From: Actinoalloteichus hymeniacidonis
GTDB lineage: Bacteria; Actinomycetota; Actinomycetes; Mycobacteriales; Pseudonocardiaceae
DNA: 64,000 nt
NCBI RefSeq assembly: GCF_014203365.1
Contig: NZ_JACHIS010000001.1
Coordinates: forward strand, 2,356,001-2,420,000
Direction of reading: 5' to 3'
This document shows, one piece after another, positions 17,973 through 27,748 of the stretch. Made by a program: the position numbers and the translations under genes. The notes beneath the pieces were generated by a model. It was not told the origin of the DNA, made no database searches, and worked only from the letters and a program-made list of their open reading frames with translations. Within the stretch, counting starts at the first letter, position 1. Every line of letters starts with the position of its first letter.

Positions 17973-18464
17973 GCTGAATCCCTCGTCGACGATGCCCGCC
18001 TTCGACGCCTGGCGGACCGGGCCGAGATCAACGATGTCCAGCTTCGCTATGCCTGGGGCACCGACTCCCGCGACTGGCAGCTGTTTCGCAGTTGCTTCAC
18101 CGAGGAGATCGAGATCGACTTCAGCGCGGGCTTCGGTCTGGCCGCCGTGCGGATGGCGGCCGACGACTGGGTGCGCTCCACGGCGCCGAGGATGGAGTCC
18201 TTCGCGGCGACGCAGCACCAGATCACGAATATCGCGATCACCTTCGACGGCGCCGATCGAGCCACCTGTGTCGCCTACGTCCGAGCAGGCCACCATCTGC
18301 CGAACGACACCGGCGACAGCGACCAGACGGTGCACGGCTACTACACGAACCGTTTCGAACGGACCCCCGACGGCTGGCGGATCGCCAAGCTCAAGCTCAC
18401 CGCCCGGTGGATGACGGGGAACTTCGGCATCTTCCAGACGGCCATGGCCTCCGAAATCGGCTGA
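17961..18464 (+). CDS. SnoaL-like (NTF2-fold) protein
   Basis: ATG 17961 is chosen because GGAGAG precedes it and the upstream extension overlaps the operator. The 167-aa protein has the SnoaL-4 layout: DRAEINDVQLRYAWGTDSRDW at the start, FTEEIEIDF, a His-containing ATQHQITNIAITFDG strand, and GYYTNRFERTPDGWRIAKLKL. Such folds serve as small-molecule isomerases, dehydratases or hydrolases; many are uncharacterised. It is divergent from the TetR gene and followed 96 bases later by an SDR gene, so a joint detoxification or modification step is likely. Confidence 0.8.
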   Translation: MTLSAESLVDDARLRRLADRAEINDVQLRYAWGTDSRDWQLFRSCFTEEIEIDFSAGFGLAAVRMAADDWVRSTAPRMESFAATQHQITNIAITFDGADRATCVAYVRAGHHLPNDTGDSDQTVHGYYTNRFERTPDGWRIAKLKLTARWMTGNFGIFQTAMASEIG

Positions 18465-18560
18465 AACCTCGGCTACCGGCCGCATCCCCGTGCCGCCGGG
18501 GGCCACCATCGGCGGATCCCACTTCGAACACGCTCGCTGCCAGCGGAGGTACCGACGCTC

Positions 18561-19502
18561 ATGACACAGCCGCACGAATTCCCACCCGATCTCACCGGGC
18601 GCACCGTCGTCGTGACGGGAACGACCTCCGGCCTGGGCCTCGCGCTCTCCGGTGTGCTCGCCCGGGCCGGTGCCCGCGTTCTGATGACCGTTCGCGATGC
18701 CGAGCGCGGCGCGGCGGCCGTCGACGAGGTGCGGGCAGGCATCGAGGATCGGGGCAGCGCCGAGGCGGTGCTGCTCGACCTCGCCGACCTCGCCTCGGTA
18801 CGGCGCGCCGCCGAGGACATCCGGGAGCGCACCGACGACCGGGTCGACGTGCTGGTCAACAACGCGGCCGTGTCCCTGGGCCCGAAGAACCGGACCCGCG
18901 ACGGGTTCGAACTGCAGTTCGGCACCAACCACCTCGGTCCGGCCGCGCTCACCTGGTTGCTGATGCCGGCGCTGCGGTCGGCAGGCAGCGCGCAATCGCC
19001 GTCGCGGGTGGTGACGACATCGAGCATCGGCCACCGGACGGGCGGGCTGGATCTGACGGACCTGCATTGGGATCGCAGGCGCTACTCACCCACGCTCGCC
19101 TACGGGGCCTCGAAGTTGGCCAACCTGTTGTTCGCCGCCGAACTGGATCGACGGTTGCGCAGGAATTCGGAACCGGTGCTCTCGGTCGCCGCCCATCCGG
19201 GCCTGACCTCCTCCGAACTGCTGAACAACGGCCTCGCCAGGGGCGGTGGCCGGCTAGCCCGACTACTCGTGCTTCCCGATCGGCTGATCTCCCAACCGGT
19301 CGCCAGCGGTATCGCGCCGCAACTTCTCGCGGCAACCGGAGCGGTGCGCGGTGGGGACTACCTCGGTCCGACCGGGCCGTTCGAGGTCCGAGGTCCCGCC
19401 GGGCGTGTCCGACGTTCGAGGACCGCGCGGGATTCGGTGCTGGCGGCCGAGTTATGGGCGGCCACGGCGACCGGCACCGGCGTCACACCGGATCCGAGCT
19501 GA
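18561..19502 (+). CDS. Short-chain dehydrogenase/reductase
   Basis: The 313-aa protein has the SDR cofactor motif VVVTGTTSGLGLAL, the NNA motif (VLVNNAAVSLG), TTSSIGH with the catalytic Ser, and YGASKLANL with the catalytic Tyr and Lys. Length and the HPGLTSSEL segment match retinol-dehydrogenase-like SDRs that use NADP(H). ATG 18561 is preceded by GGAGGT at long spacing. It probably shares control with the SnoaL gene upstream. Confidence 0.9.
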   Translation: MTQPHEFPPDLTGRTVVVTGTTSGLGLALSGVLARAGARVLMTVRDAERGAAAVDEVRAGIEDRGSAEAVLLDLADLASVRRAAEDIRERTDDRVDVLVNNAAVSLGPKNRTRDGFELQFGTNHLGPAALTWLLMPALRSAGSAQSPSRVVTTSSIGHRTGGLDLTDLHWDRRRYSPTLAYGASKLANLLFAAELDRRLRRNSEPVLSVAAHPGLTSSELLNNGLARGGGRLARLLVLPDRLISQPVASGIAPQLLAATGAVRGGDYLGPTGPFEVRGPAGRVRRSRTARDSVLAAELWAATATGTGVTPDPS

Positions 19503-19583
19503 GTCGCCGCACCGAGGCTGTTCGCGTCGCTCGGGGGGCCGTAGCCCCTTCGTTCACCCTCGAAGTCGCGATCGCGGTCGAGA

Positions 19584-20369
19584 TCAGGCGGCGATGATGC
19601 GCAGCCCTTCCGATTCGAAGGCCGCCAGCATCGGCTGCTCGGCCTGTGAATCGGTGACCAGCGTGTGCACCTCGTCGATCGCGCAGATGCGGGCGAAGGC
19701 ATAGCCGCCGAGTTTGGAACTGTCGCCGACCACCGCGACGTGCCGAGCCCGCGAGACCATCAATCGGTTGATGCTGGCCTCGCCCTCGTGATGCGCGTAT
19801 GCCCCGCGAACCGGGTCGATGGCATCCACCCCGAGTAAGACGAGATCGAGGGTGATCTCCTCCAGAATGCGGGTGGCCAGCGGCCCGGTCAGTTCGAAGG
19901 ACTGCTGGCGGGCGACCCCGCCGGTGACCACGATCTTGATGCTCGGGCGGACCGCGAGTTCGTTGGCGATGTTGAGCGCGTTGGTGACGATCGTCAGCGC
20001 GGGCGAATCGCTGCGTTCGGCCAAATCCTGCCGGATGGCGATGGCCCGGCTGACCTCGGTGATCGTCGTTCCGCCATTGAGCCCGACGACCATTCCCCGA
20101 TCGACCAGGTTCGCCGCTGCGGTCGCGATGCGCTGTTTCTGATCGGCGTGCCGAGCCGCCTTGTGTCGCAGGGGAAGGTCGTAGGCGACATTGCTGGCCA
20201 CGGCCCCGCCTCGGGTTCTGGTCAACAGCCTGCGTTCGGCGAGATGATGCAGATCTCGGCGCACGGTCGCAGGCGAGACATCGAGTTCGGCGGCGGTGTC
20301 GTCGACGTCGATCCTGTCGCGCTGGCCGACCATCTCCAGCAGCGCATTCAGCCGTTCGTGCCGATCCAC
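19584..20369 (-). CDS. DeoR/GlpR-family sugar-phosphate repressor
   Basis: GTG 20369 gives a 261-aa protein starting with the DeoR helix-turn-helix (RHERLNALLEMVGQ, DDTAAELDVSPATVRRDLHHL) and ending with the DeoRC ligand domain (LNGGTTITEVSRAI, VVTGGVARQQSFELTGP, VDAIDPVRGAYAHHEGEASINRLM). DeoRC senses phosphorylated sugars. AgaR, the GalNAc-pathway repressor, is in this family, so the amino-sugar divergon 3-6 kb to the left is a likely target although other genes intervene. The codons before 20369 in the same frame lack a start context. Confidence 0.88.
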   Translation of the reverse strand: MDRHERLNALLEMVGQRDRIDVDDTAAELDVSPATVRRDLHHLAERRLLTRTRGGAVASNVAYDLPLRHKAARHADQKQRIATAAANLVDRGMVVGLNGGTTITEVSRAIAIRQDLAERSDSPALTIVTNALNIANELAVRPSIKIVVTGGVARQQSFELTGPLATRILEEITLDLVLLGVDAIDPVRGAYAHHEGEASINRLMVSRARHVAVVGDSSKLGGYAFARICAIDEVHTLVTDSQAEQPMLAAFESEGLRIIAA

Positions 20370-20636
20370 CGGCTCACCTTTCGCCCGTTCGTGGTCACCT
20401 CGAAAAATGTACCCCGCAACCAATTTCCTTCGGGGCCGTTGCATCGGACGCGCGCAGCTGCCCTGTGCGCCGGGTGGGCCCGGCCGAGTTCGGTCGAGAA
20501 TTCCGGGCCCGTCGCATCCCGTTCCAAACCCGGTATTCCACTACGGTCTGGAGAACATGGGCAGCCTTGACGACCGATCTCCGGTGCGGGGCACGGTTTC
20601 CCGGTGCCGCAGGGCGTACGCGGGCGACGTGGCCGG

Positions 20637-23525
20637 ATGACCAGGATGCGGGCCGCGTCGTCGCACGCCGCCGACCTCGCGGCGCGGCTGCGTCGAGCGG
20701 TGGCGGGCGAGGTCTCCGACGACTCCCGACGTCGGGCCGAGTACTCCACCGACGCATCGAACTACCGGGTGGTCCCCGAGGTCGTCGTCCTGCCGAGGAC
20801 CGCCGAGGACGTGCAGGCCGTACTGGCCATCGCCAAGGCCGATGCGGTGTCGGTGACCTGTCGGGGCGGCGGGACGTCCATCGCGGGCAACGCGGTCGGT
20901 CCCGGCATCGTGCTGGATTTCTCGCGGCACCTGAACCGGATTCGGGAGCTCGATCCCGTCGCGGGCATCGCGGTCGTGGAACCCGGGGTGCTGCTCGGTG
21001 ACCTGCAACGCGCCGCTGCTCCACATGGGCTGCGGTTCGGCCCGGATCCGTCTTCCCAGGCCAGGGCCACGCTCGCCGGTATGATCGGCAACAACGCGTG
21101 CGGCCCGCACGCCGTCGCCTACGGCCGCACCGCCGACAACGTGCGGTCGATGACCGTGCTCGACGGGACCGGTCGACGATTCACCGCCGCCGACGATCTC
21201 AGCGTGCTCCCCGGCCTCGACGCGTTGGTCCGCGCACGGCTGGGCGTGCTGCGTACCGAACTCGGCCGATTCTCCCGGCAGGTCTCGGGCTACTCGCTCG
21301 AACACCTGCTCCCCGAACGCGGCCACCGGTTGGCCAGGGCGCTGGTCGGCACCGAGGGCACCGTCGCGGTGACGCTGGACGCCACTGTGGATCTCGTCCA
21401 GATCTCACCCGCCCGGGTACTGGTCGTCCTCGGCTACGCCACGATGCCCGACGCCGCCGACGCGGTGCCCAGGCTGCTCGGCCACGGACCATTGGCCGTT
21501 GAAGGGCTCGACGCCCGGATGGTCGATGCCGTGCGCAGTCACCGAGGCGTCGTGCCGGAGCTGCCCAGCGGCACCGGCTGGTTGATGGTCGAGGTCGGCG
21601 GCGTCGACGACGGCGCGGCCCTCGAATCGGCCCGCGCGGTGGTCGCCGACGCCGAGGCCCTCGATGCCGTCGTGCTGCCCGCAGGCCCGCAGGCCACCGC
21701 GATGTGGCGCATTCGTGAGGACGGCGCGGGTCTGGCGGGGCGCTCGCCGCGCGGCGAGCAGAGCTGGCCGGGTTGGGAGGACGCCGCAGTGCCGCCGGAA
21801 CGGCTCGGCCCCTACCTGCGTGAATTCGATGCGCTGTTGGACTCCTACGGATTCGACGGCCTGCCCTACGGACACTTCGGAGACGGCTGCGTGCACGTGC
21901 GCATCGACTTCCCACTGAACCACGACGGTTCGGCATTTCGAGCCTTCCTGTTCGACGCGGCGCGACTGGTCGCCGCCCACGGCGGTTCCTTCTCCGGCGA
22001 ACACGGCGATGGTCGGGCCCGCAGCGAGCTGTTGCCGCTGATGTACTCGAAGGAGGCCATCGAGACCTTCGAGGCCTTCAAGGCCTTGCTGGACCCCGAC
22101 GACCTGCTCAACCCGGGCGTGCTGGTCCGCCCCCGTGCGATCGATGCCGATCTGCGGCGACCGCAGGCCCTGCCGTTGCTCGCCGACGGCGGCTTCTCCT
22201 TCCCGCATGACGGCGGCGATCTGACGCGCGCGGTGCACCGCTGTGTCGGCCTCGGCAAATGCCGCGCGGACAACAGCGCGGCAGGCGGGTTCATGTGCCC
22301 GTCGTTCCTGGCGACCCGCGACGAGAAGGACTCGACCCGGGGTCGAGCCAGGGTGCTGCAGGATATGGCGAACGGCACCCTGGTGACCGGCGGCTGGTCG
22401 GCGCCGGAGGTGCACGAGTCGTTGGATCTGTGCCTGTCCTGTAAAGCCTGCGCCAACGACTGCCCCGCCGGGGTGGACATGGCCCAGTACAAGGCGGAGG
22501 TCCTGCACCGCACCTACGCGGGTCGGCGGCGGCCCATGGCGCACTACAGCCTCGGACGGCTGCCGCAGTGGGTGTCGTTGCTGCACCGCCTCGGGCGGCT
22601 GGGTCCGGCCGTGGCCAATGCCGTGCTGGGACTGCGGGCCCTGGCGCGGCCGCTGCTGGCCATCGCCGGGGTCGACCGTCGCCGCCGGGCGCCCCGGCTG
22701 GCAGGCGTGCCGTTCTCCCGCTGGTGGCGCAGGTCTGAATCCGCTGTCCGACGTCGAAGCGGCGGCGCGATCTCCGACGATCGCCCGCCGGTGGTGCTGT
22801 GGGCCGACTCCTTCACCGACGGGTTCAGCCCCGAGGCGGCGCAGGCCGCGGTGCGGGTGCTCGCCGACGCGGGATACCGGGTGATCGTGCCCGAACGGCA
22901 GGCCTGTTGCGGTCTCACCTGGATCAGTACCGGCCAGCTCGACGGAGCCCGCCGCAGGCTGGGCACCCTGCTCGACGTACTCGGACCCTATGCGGCCGAG
23001 GGCATCCCGATCGTGGGTCTGGAACCGTCCTGCCTGGCCGTGCTGCGGTCGGATCTGACCGAGCTGCTGCCCGAGGACTCGCGCACACCGCAGGTCGCCC
23101 GGGCCGCCGTGACGCTGGCGGAGCTGCTCACCACTCGGCTCGCCGAGGACCGACCGTGGCGGCTCCCGGACCTGACCGGCGTCACCGTCCTCGCGCAGCC
23201 GCACTGCCACCAGCACGCCGTGATCGGCTACGACAAGGACCTCGCGCTGCTCGCCGCCGCAGGTGCGAAAGCCACCGGACTGGCGGGCTGCTGCGGGCTG
23301 GCGGGCAACTTCGGCATGGAACGCGGCCACTACGAAGTGTCCGTCGCCGTCGCCGAGAACACCCTGCTGCCTGCGCTGCGCGATCGAGCACCGGACGTGG
23401 TGTTCCTGGCGGATGGCTTCTCGTGTCGAACCCAGGCCGAGCAATTGGCCGAGGTCCGCGGCGTGCATCTAGCCGAATTGCTGGCCGCGCGGTTGACGTC
23501 CGGCAGGCGAACCGGCGAACGATAG
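20637..23525 (+). CDS. FAD-linked oxidase fused to Fe-S/CCG reductase (D-2-hydroxyacid dehydrogenase type)
   Basis: This 962-aa protein joins a GlcD-like half and a GlcF-like half. Residues about 35-200 are the FAD-binding PCMH domain (CRGGGTSIAGNAVGPG). About 230-500 are the FAD-oxidase C-terminal domain (YGHFGDGCVHVRIDFPL, GGSFSGEHGDGRARSELL). About 525-610 hold two 4Fe-4S Cys clusters (CVGLGKCRADN and CLSCKACANDCPAG). The C-terminal part has two CCG-domain motifs (CCGLTWIS and CCGLAGNFGME). Relatives (YdiJ, D-lactate and D-2-hydroxyglutarate dehydrogenases) pass electrons to quinone or another acceptor. GTG 20604 is an alternative start. It is divergent from the DeoR gene. Confidence 0.9.
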   Translation: MTRMRAASSHAADLAARLRRAVAGEVSDDSRRRAEYSTDASNYRVVPEVVVLPRTAEDVQAVLAIAKADAVSVTCRGGGTSIAGNAVGPGIVLDFSRHLNRIRELDPVAGIAVVEPGVLLGDLQRAAAPHGLRFGPDPSSQARATLAGMIGNNACGPHAVAYGRTADNVRSMTVLDGTGRRFTAADDLSVLPGLDALVRARLGVLRTELGRFSRQVSGYSLEHLLPERGHRLARALVGTEGTVAVTLDATVDLVQISPARVLVVLGYATMPDAADAVPRLLGHGPLAVEGLDARMVDAVRSHRGVVPELPSGTGWLMVEVGGVDDGAALESARAVVADAEALDAVVLPAGPQATAMWRIREDGAGLAGRSPRGEQSWPGWEDAAVPPERLGPYLREFDALLDSYGFDGLPYGHFGDGCVHVRIDFPLNHDGSAFRAFLFDAARLVAAHGGSFSGEHGDGRARSELLPLMYSKEAIETFEAFKALLDPDDLLNPGVLVRPRAIDADLRRPQALPLLADGGFSFPHDGGDLTRAVHRCVGLGKCRADNSAAGGFMCPSFLATRDEKDSTRGRARVLQDMANGTLVTGGWSAPEVHESLDLCLSCKACANDCPAGVDMAQYKAEVLHRTYAGRRRPMAHYSLGRLPQWVSLLHRLGRLGPAVANAVLGLRALARPLLAIAGVDRRRRAPRLAGVPFSRWWRRSESAVRRRSGGAISDDRPPVVLWADSFTDGFSPEAAQAAVRVLADAGYRVIVPERQACCGLTWISTGQLDGARRRLGTLLDVLGPYAAEGIPIVGLEPSCLAVLRSDLTELLPEDSRTPQVARAAVTLAELLTTRLAEDRPWRLPDLTGVTVLAQPHCHQHAVIGYDKDLALLAAAGAKATGLAGCCGLAGNFGMERGHYEVSVAVAENTLLPALRDRAPDVVFLADGFSCRTQAEQLAEVRGVHLAELLAARLTSGRRTGER

Positions 23526-23668
23526 CCACGCCGTCCGCCCCGGCCGCCTACCCGCGTGCCGGGCACGGTGCCATCGACGGGTTACCGTGTCAGCCGCCTG
23601 ATCGCCGGGGACGCCCCGGCACATCGAGCGGTTATCGAGCACTGTGATCAACGATGGGTGGAATCCTC

Positions 23669-24445
23669 ATGCCGTACGCGATCGCCCCGGATGGCTGTCG
23701 GATCGCCTACCAGGTCGAAGGACAGGGCCTCCCACTGGTGCTGTTGGCCGGACAGTCCAACAATCACCATTGGTGGGACGGAATCCGGGAGGATTTCCAC
23801 GCCACCCACCAGACGATCACCCTCGACTACCGGGGCACCGGGGACAGCGATGAGCCACCGGGTCCGTACAGCACCGAGGGACTCGCCGACGACGTGATCG
23901 CGATCCTCGACGATCTCGGCGTCGATCGCGCGGACGTGTACGGCACCTCGATGGGTGGGCGTGTCGCCCAATGGGTCGCCGCGCGGCATCCCGACCGGGT
24001 TCGACGTCTGGTGCTCGGCTGCACCTCGCCGGGCCGAGGCCACGGGATCGAACGCGACAACTCCATTCGCGCGGCGCTGTCCGACCGCGATCGGGCGGTG
24101 GTGCGCCAGACTCTGATCGACCTGATGTACACACCTGCCTGGCAGGCCACCCATCCCGGACCACACAACACCCTCGGCGATCGGAACCTGACCTCCAACG
24201 CCCGCCGCGCCCACCTGATGGCCAGCCACCGACACGACGCCTGGGACGCGTTGCCACAGATCACCGCGCCCACCCTGGTGGTTCACGGCACCGAGGACGT
24301 CTTCAATCCGGTGGCCAACGCGCCGCTGCTGACCGAGCGGATCCCCCACGCCCGGATGCAACTGATCGAAGGTGCCCGGCACGCCTACTTCGAGGAATTC
24401 CGCGAGGTGGCGGGCCCGCTGGTGCGGGATTTCCTGGCGGACTAG
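23669..24445 (+). CDS. Alpha/beta-fold hydrolase (Ser nucleophile)
   Basis: ATG 23669 is preferred over ATG 23654 because GGTGGA lies seven bases ahead. The 258-aa protein has the fold's marks: strand and turn LVLLAGQSNNHHWW, DYRGTGDSD, nucleophile elbow VYGTSMGGRVAQ (Ser), acid in VVHGTEDVFNP and His in GARHAYFEEF. It resembles 3-oxoadipate enol-lactonase-like and peroxidase-like hydrolases. The substrate is unknown. It stands alone. Confidence 0.85.
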   Translation: MPYAIAPDGCRIAYQVEGQGLPLVLLAGQSNNHHWWDGIREDFHATHQTITLDYRGTGDSDEPPGPYSTEGLADDVIAILDDLGVDRADVYGTSMGGRVAQWVAARHPDRVRRLVLGCTSPGRGHGIERDNSIRAALSDRDRAVVRQTLIDLMYTPAWQATHPGPHNTLGDRNLTSNARRAHLMASHRHDAWDALPQITAPTLVVHGTEDVFNPVANAPLLTERIPHARMQLIEGARHAYFEEFREVAGPLVRDFLAD

Positions 24446-24699
24446 CGGTGTATCGCCACGGATGTCAGCGCGCCGGCGACACAAGCCGGGCGAGACGCGA
24501 GCACGGGCCATGGCGCGCGGCTGGCCGAATCGGCCAGGGAACGCGTCGGTGAAGAACCGGATGCGGATTCGACCGCGACTGCGGCCGGACAGCCTGCCGT
24601 GACTCCGGGTGAAACGCCAGGACCGTCGACCTCGGGCGGCGAACGGCCGAAGCCCACGGGGCAGCATGCAGGACTACCTGCCGCCCCGACAGCCGCTCG

Positions 24700-26229
24700 T
24701 CAGCCTCCCGCGCTGCCCTCGTAGGGCACCGGCGGCGCTTCCGGCTCGTTCTCCTTGTCCACCGGCCTACCGCCGGGGCGGATGCGGAAATCGGCTACCC
24801 GGAAGGCCGATGGCGCGTTGGGCTCGCCCCGCTCCACATAGGCCACGCTGAGCACTCCGTCGTGGTCGAGGCGTTGCCGATCCACGATCAGCTCGGCGAT
24901 GGGATCGACGTCCTCGGCCTCGAACACGATCCGCCAGTCGGTCCACTCCGCTGCCGAGGTGGCGGCGGCGATGCGTGCATCGGGCAGCACCAGGTAGGCC
25001 GTGTCGTGCCGATCGAACAACAGCTTCGTGCGGCCCGCGCTGTTGCTGTAGAACGGCAGGATCGTGGTGTGCCAGTCGCCGTCCTCATCGCGCCAGTGGT
25101 GGAAGGGCCGCGCGTACTCGGCGCGCTGTTCGTAGGTCGCGGTATGGCAGCCGCCGATCGCCGCGAGATCGGAGTCGGTGAACTGGCTGGTCATGACGTG
25201 GATGCGCCCGCTGCCGTCGAAGGTCTGCGCCTCCTGGTTGATCAGGCCCCGGTTGATCGCGACATCGACGACGACATGCGGATCGTAGACGGTGATCAGG
25301 TCGTCGGTGCCGGTGCGACCGATCACCTGTCCTTCATTGTTATGCCAGGTCATCCCGCCGTCGGGGCTGCTCGCATAGCCGATGTCGTGGTTGCCAAGCC
25401 CCGAAGGCGAGCACCAGGCGTCGGTCTGCTCCCGCCATGACCAGGAGATCTGCAGTTCGCCGCTGATCGGGTTGACTGCGAACCCGTGCAGGTAGGCGTA
25501 GCGGCTCGAACTCGTGCCGAACGGGCTGCGGTAGGTGCCGACGCTGTCGGTGAACCGGTCCAAGAACTCCCAACCGCCCTCGGCGTCGTCGCGATAACGC
25601 AGCAGCACCTGTCGGCCGTTGCTGGTCGAGCCCTCCCGGTAGGTCAGCAGCGTCGTGTCCTCCTGCACCTCGAACTGCGGATAGGTCCATTCCGTCGGGG
25701 CGCCGATCGCACCCGGCAGCGTGCTGCCGGTGGGCTCGAACGAACGCGAGGACCACGGCAGATCGCTGTCCGAGGCAGCCAGACCGGGCAGGCTACGGGC
25801 GTAGAGCGTGGGCCCGCCGTGGGTGCCGATCGCCAGATGCAGCCGCTCGTCGCTCGGGCTGACCACCATGGAGATGGTGTTGTGCGAGTCGTCGGCGTCC
25901 AGGAAACCGTCGAGTTCGATGCTGGCCCAGCGGTCGTTCGGCAGGTCACGTCGGGAGACCACGACTCGGCCGTCCGCGTGATACCAGGCCGCGTACTGCT
26001 TGCCGTCGTAGGTGAGCAGCCCGTCCTGTTGGTAGCTCGCGGCGTTGACGGTGCCCTCGTAGCTGATCCGGGCTTGCCCGGCCGGATCGAGAATCCGATC
26101 CCCGAGCCGAACGGCATTGGGTGGCGGCGCCTGCGCTGTGGTGCTGGCGGACAGGGCCGGGCCGGGAATGGTCAGCGAGATCGCGACCACGGCGACGAGA
26201 ACACGGGTGCCTGCTGCGTTTCTGCCCAA
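24700..26229 (-). CDS. Secreted BNR_4-repeat protein, probable polysaccharide-active enzyme
   Basis: The 509-aa protein starts with a signal peptide (VLVAVVAISLTIPGPALSAS) and then shows beta-propeller BNR_4 repeats: DGKQYAAWYHADGRVVVSRR, SPSDERLHLAIGTHGG and YASSPDGGMTWHNNEG. This family includes several polysaccharide lyases and uncharacterised secreted enzymes. Tyr/His-rich segments (YDPHVVVDVAINRG, RPFHHWRDEDGDW) could form the active site. The exact substrate cannot be read. It is a single gene with no partner nearby. Confidence 0.75.
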   Translation of the reverse strand: MGRNAAGTRVLVAVVAISLTIPGPALSASTTAQAPPPNAVRLGDRILDPAGQARISYEGTVNAASYQQDGLLTYDGKQYAAWYHADGRVVVSRRDLPNDRWASIELDGFLDADDSHNTISMVVSPSDERLHLAIGTHGGPTLYARSLPGLAASDSDLPWSSRSFEPTGSTLPGAIGAPTEWTYPQFEVQEDTTLLTYREGSTSNGRQVLLRYRDDAEGGWEFLDRFTDSVGTYRSPFGTSSSRYAYLHGFAVNPISGELQISWSWREQTDAWCSPSGLGNHDIGYASSPDGGMTWHNNEGQVIGRTGTDDLITVYDPHVVVDVAINRGLINQEAQTFDGSGRIHVMTSQFTDSDLAAIGGCHTATYEQRAEYARPFHHWRDEDGDWHTTILPFYSNSAGRTKLLFDRHDTAYLVLPDARIAAATSAAEWTDWRIVFEAEDVDPIAELIVDRQRLDHDGVLSVAYVERGEPNAPSAFRVADFRIRPGGRPVDKENEPEAPPVPYEGSAGG

Positions 26230-26368
26230 GACGGATCTCCGATGATCTGCGTGGGGAATCGAATGGCCATCAGCGCTCGATCACCCCCGACCGTATCCCG
26301 CCTTACCCGCCGATGAACACGAATCCCGCAGCGCACGGCCGTTGTCGGCCGGCGGGACCCGCGTGCGA

Positions 26369-27220
26369 TCACGTGGCCTCGCTGTCGGTGTTCGTGGACC
26401 GCAACAACTGCGCGGTGTACTCGGCCAACCGGGCGGCTTCCTTGGGATCGAGGGTCTTCAGCGTCGGATCCACCGGCTTGCCCCGGTCGACAGCGGTGAG
26501 CGCGGCGGCGGGCGGATGCTCGATCCACTCCACGATCGGGCGGACCGATGCCGCCACCGGGCGGGCGAAGAACGTGCCCAACACTTTGATCATGCCGCTG
26601 ACCAGCGCACTCGGGTGTGCTTCCGCGCCGCTCTTGGTGAATCCGGGGTGATAGAGCACGTAGCGTGCGGTGCTGTCGGCATTCTCGGCGTAGGAGACAC
26701 CGAGCAGATCGTTGGCCCGGCCCGCCTGGAGTTGCGCGCGGACCGTTCCGTAGTTCTCGGTCAACTGTGGATCGGCCCAGTGGATTCCGCCTGCGGTGTT
26801 CCCGACACCCGCGACATTGATGATCACCGACCTCGGGCTCGCGTCCAACAGCGGCGCCAACCGACGACCCAACAGATAACGACTCAGGTAGTACAGCGCG
26901 AAGGTCGCTTCCCAGCCGTCCGCCGTCTCGACTCGTTTCGGCCGCACCCGGTTGGCGAACAATCCGAGGGCGTCGATGCGATCGTGCTGTTCGGTGATCT
27001 CCCCGACCACCCGGTCGACCTCGGCGACGGTGGACAGATCGGCGCACACGAAGCGGAGTCGTGGATTCGCAGCCTCGTCGAGCAGTGCCTTTCCCCGTGT
27101 CGGATTGCTGCCGATCACGGTGACGCGGTCGCCGCGAGCCAGCCGTTCCAGGGCCGTGGCCCGGCCCATTCCGGTGCTGCCCCCGCTGATGACCACGTTC
27201 TTCGGTGCCTGCTTCGGCAC
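26369..27220 (-). CDS. SDR-fold protein lacking the YxxxK pair
   Basis: GTG 27220 is chosen because GGAGG lies five bases ahead; upstream codons overlap the promoter region. The 283-aa protein has the Rossmann motif VVISGGSTGMGRATAL, DLSTVAEVDRV and an IINVAGVGNTAGG strand. The expected catalytic YxxxK is absent: the region reads LTENYGTVRAQLQAGRAND. It keeps YHPGFTKSG after it. It could be a reductase with an altered active site. It is divergent from the HxlR regulator (83 bases apart), which probably controls it. Confidence 0.8.
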   Translation of the reverse strand: MPKQAPKNVVISGGSTGMGRATALERLARGDRVTVIGSNPTRGKALLDEAANPRLRFVCADLSTVAEVDRVVGEITEQHDRIDALGLFANRVRPKRVETADGWEATFALYYLSRYLLGRRLAPLLDASPRSVIINVAGVGNTAGGIHWADPQLTENYGTVRAQLQAGRANDLLGVSYAENADSTARYVLYHPGFTKSGAEAHPSALVSGMIKVLGTFFARPVAASVRPIVEWIEHPPAAALTAVDRGKPVDPTLKTLDPKEAARLAEYTAQLLRSTNTDSEAT

Positions 27221-27303
27221 GGTGTCCTCCGGTGTTCGCCCTGTCTCGTCCTGACCCACCTATCGTTGATCGACAGGCCAGGTCAGCGGAAGAAGGCAGT
27301 TTG

Positions 27304-27714
27304 ATGTCCGGTACGAACACCGATGTGCCCGCCGTGCTTGCTTATGAGCTACCGAATCCGGTTCCGACCGCGGAATTGGAGATTTGTCCGGTCGGCGGGA
27401 TCTTCCGGCGGGTCGGTGACAGATGGAGCCTGATTCTGATCGCCTTGCTCGGCCGCAGACCGTATCGATACAACGAACTGCACCGGGCGATCGAGGGGAT
27501 CAGCCAACGAATGCTGACCAGGACGCTGCGTGGCTTGGAGATCGATGGCCTGGTGCATCGCGAGGTGTTCCCGACGGTGCCGCCGAGCGTCGAATACCGG
27601 TTGACTCCGCTGGGCAGCAGCCTGCTCGGTCCGGTGTCGGCGCTGGCCGAGTGGGCGGTACGACACGAGCCCGACATGGCGGCCGCCCGGCTGCGCAACG
27701 GGTCGGTCGAGTAG
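27304..27714 (+). CDS. HxlR-family (MarR-like) regulator
   Basis: ATG 27304 gives 136 aa with the HxlR winged helix: a Cys in LEICPVGGIFRRVGDRWSLI, the FxEL-like RPYRYNELHRAIEGISQRML, LRGLEIDGLVHREVFPTVPP and VEYRLTPLG. The single Cys near the start of the helix is the classic redox or electrophile sensor position in this family. It faces the SDR gene, a common arrangement for stress-induced reductases. Confidence 0.9.
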   Translation: MSGTNTDVPAVLAYELPNPVPTAELEICPVGGIFRRVGDRWSLILIALLGRRPYRYNELHRAIEGISQRMLTRTLRGLEIDGLVHREVFPTVPPSVEYRLTPLGSSLLGPVSALAEWAVRHEPDMAAARLRNGSVE

Positions 27715-27748
27715 GTAGTTCGACGGTGATCCCACCCGCGCGCGGGGA

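Noticed and set aside
21405-23468. 687-codon minus-strand frame
   Set aside because: It is antisense to the FAD/Fe-S dehydrogenase, which has full domain support. Long antisense frames are common in DNA of this GC content.
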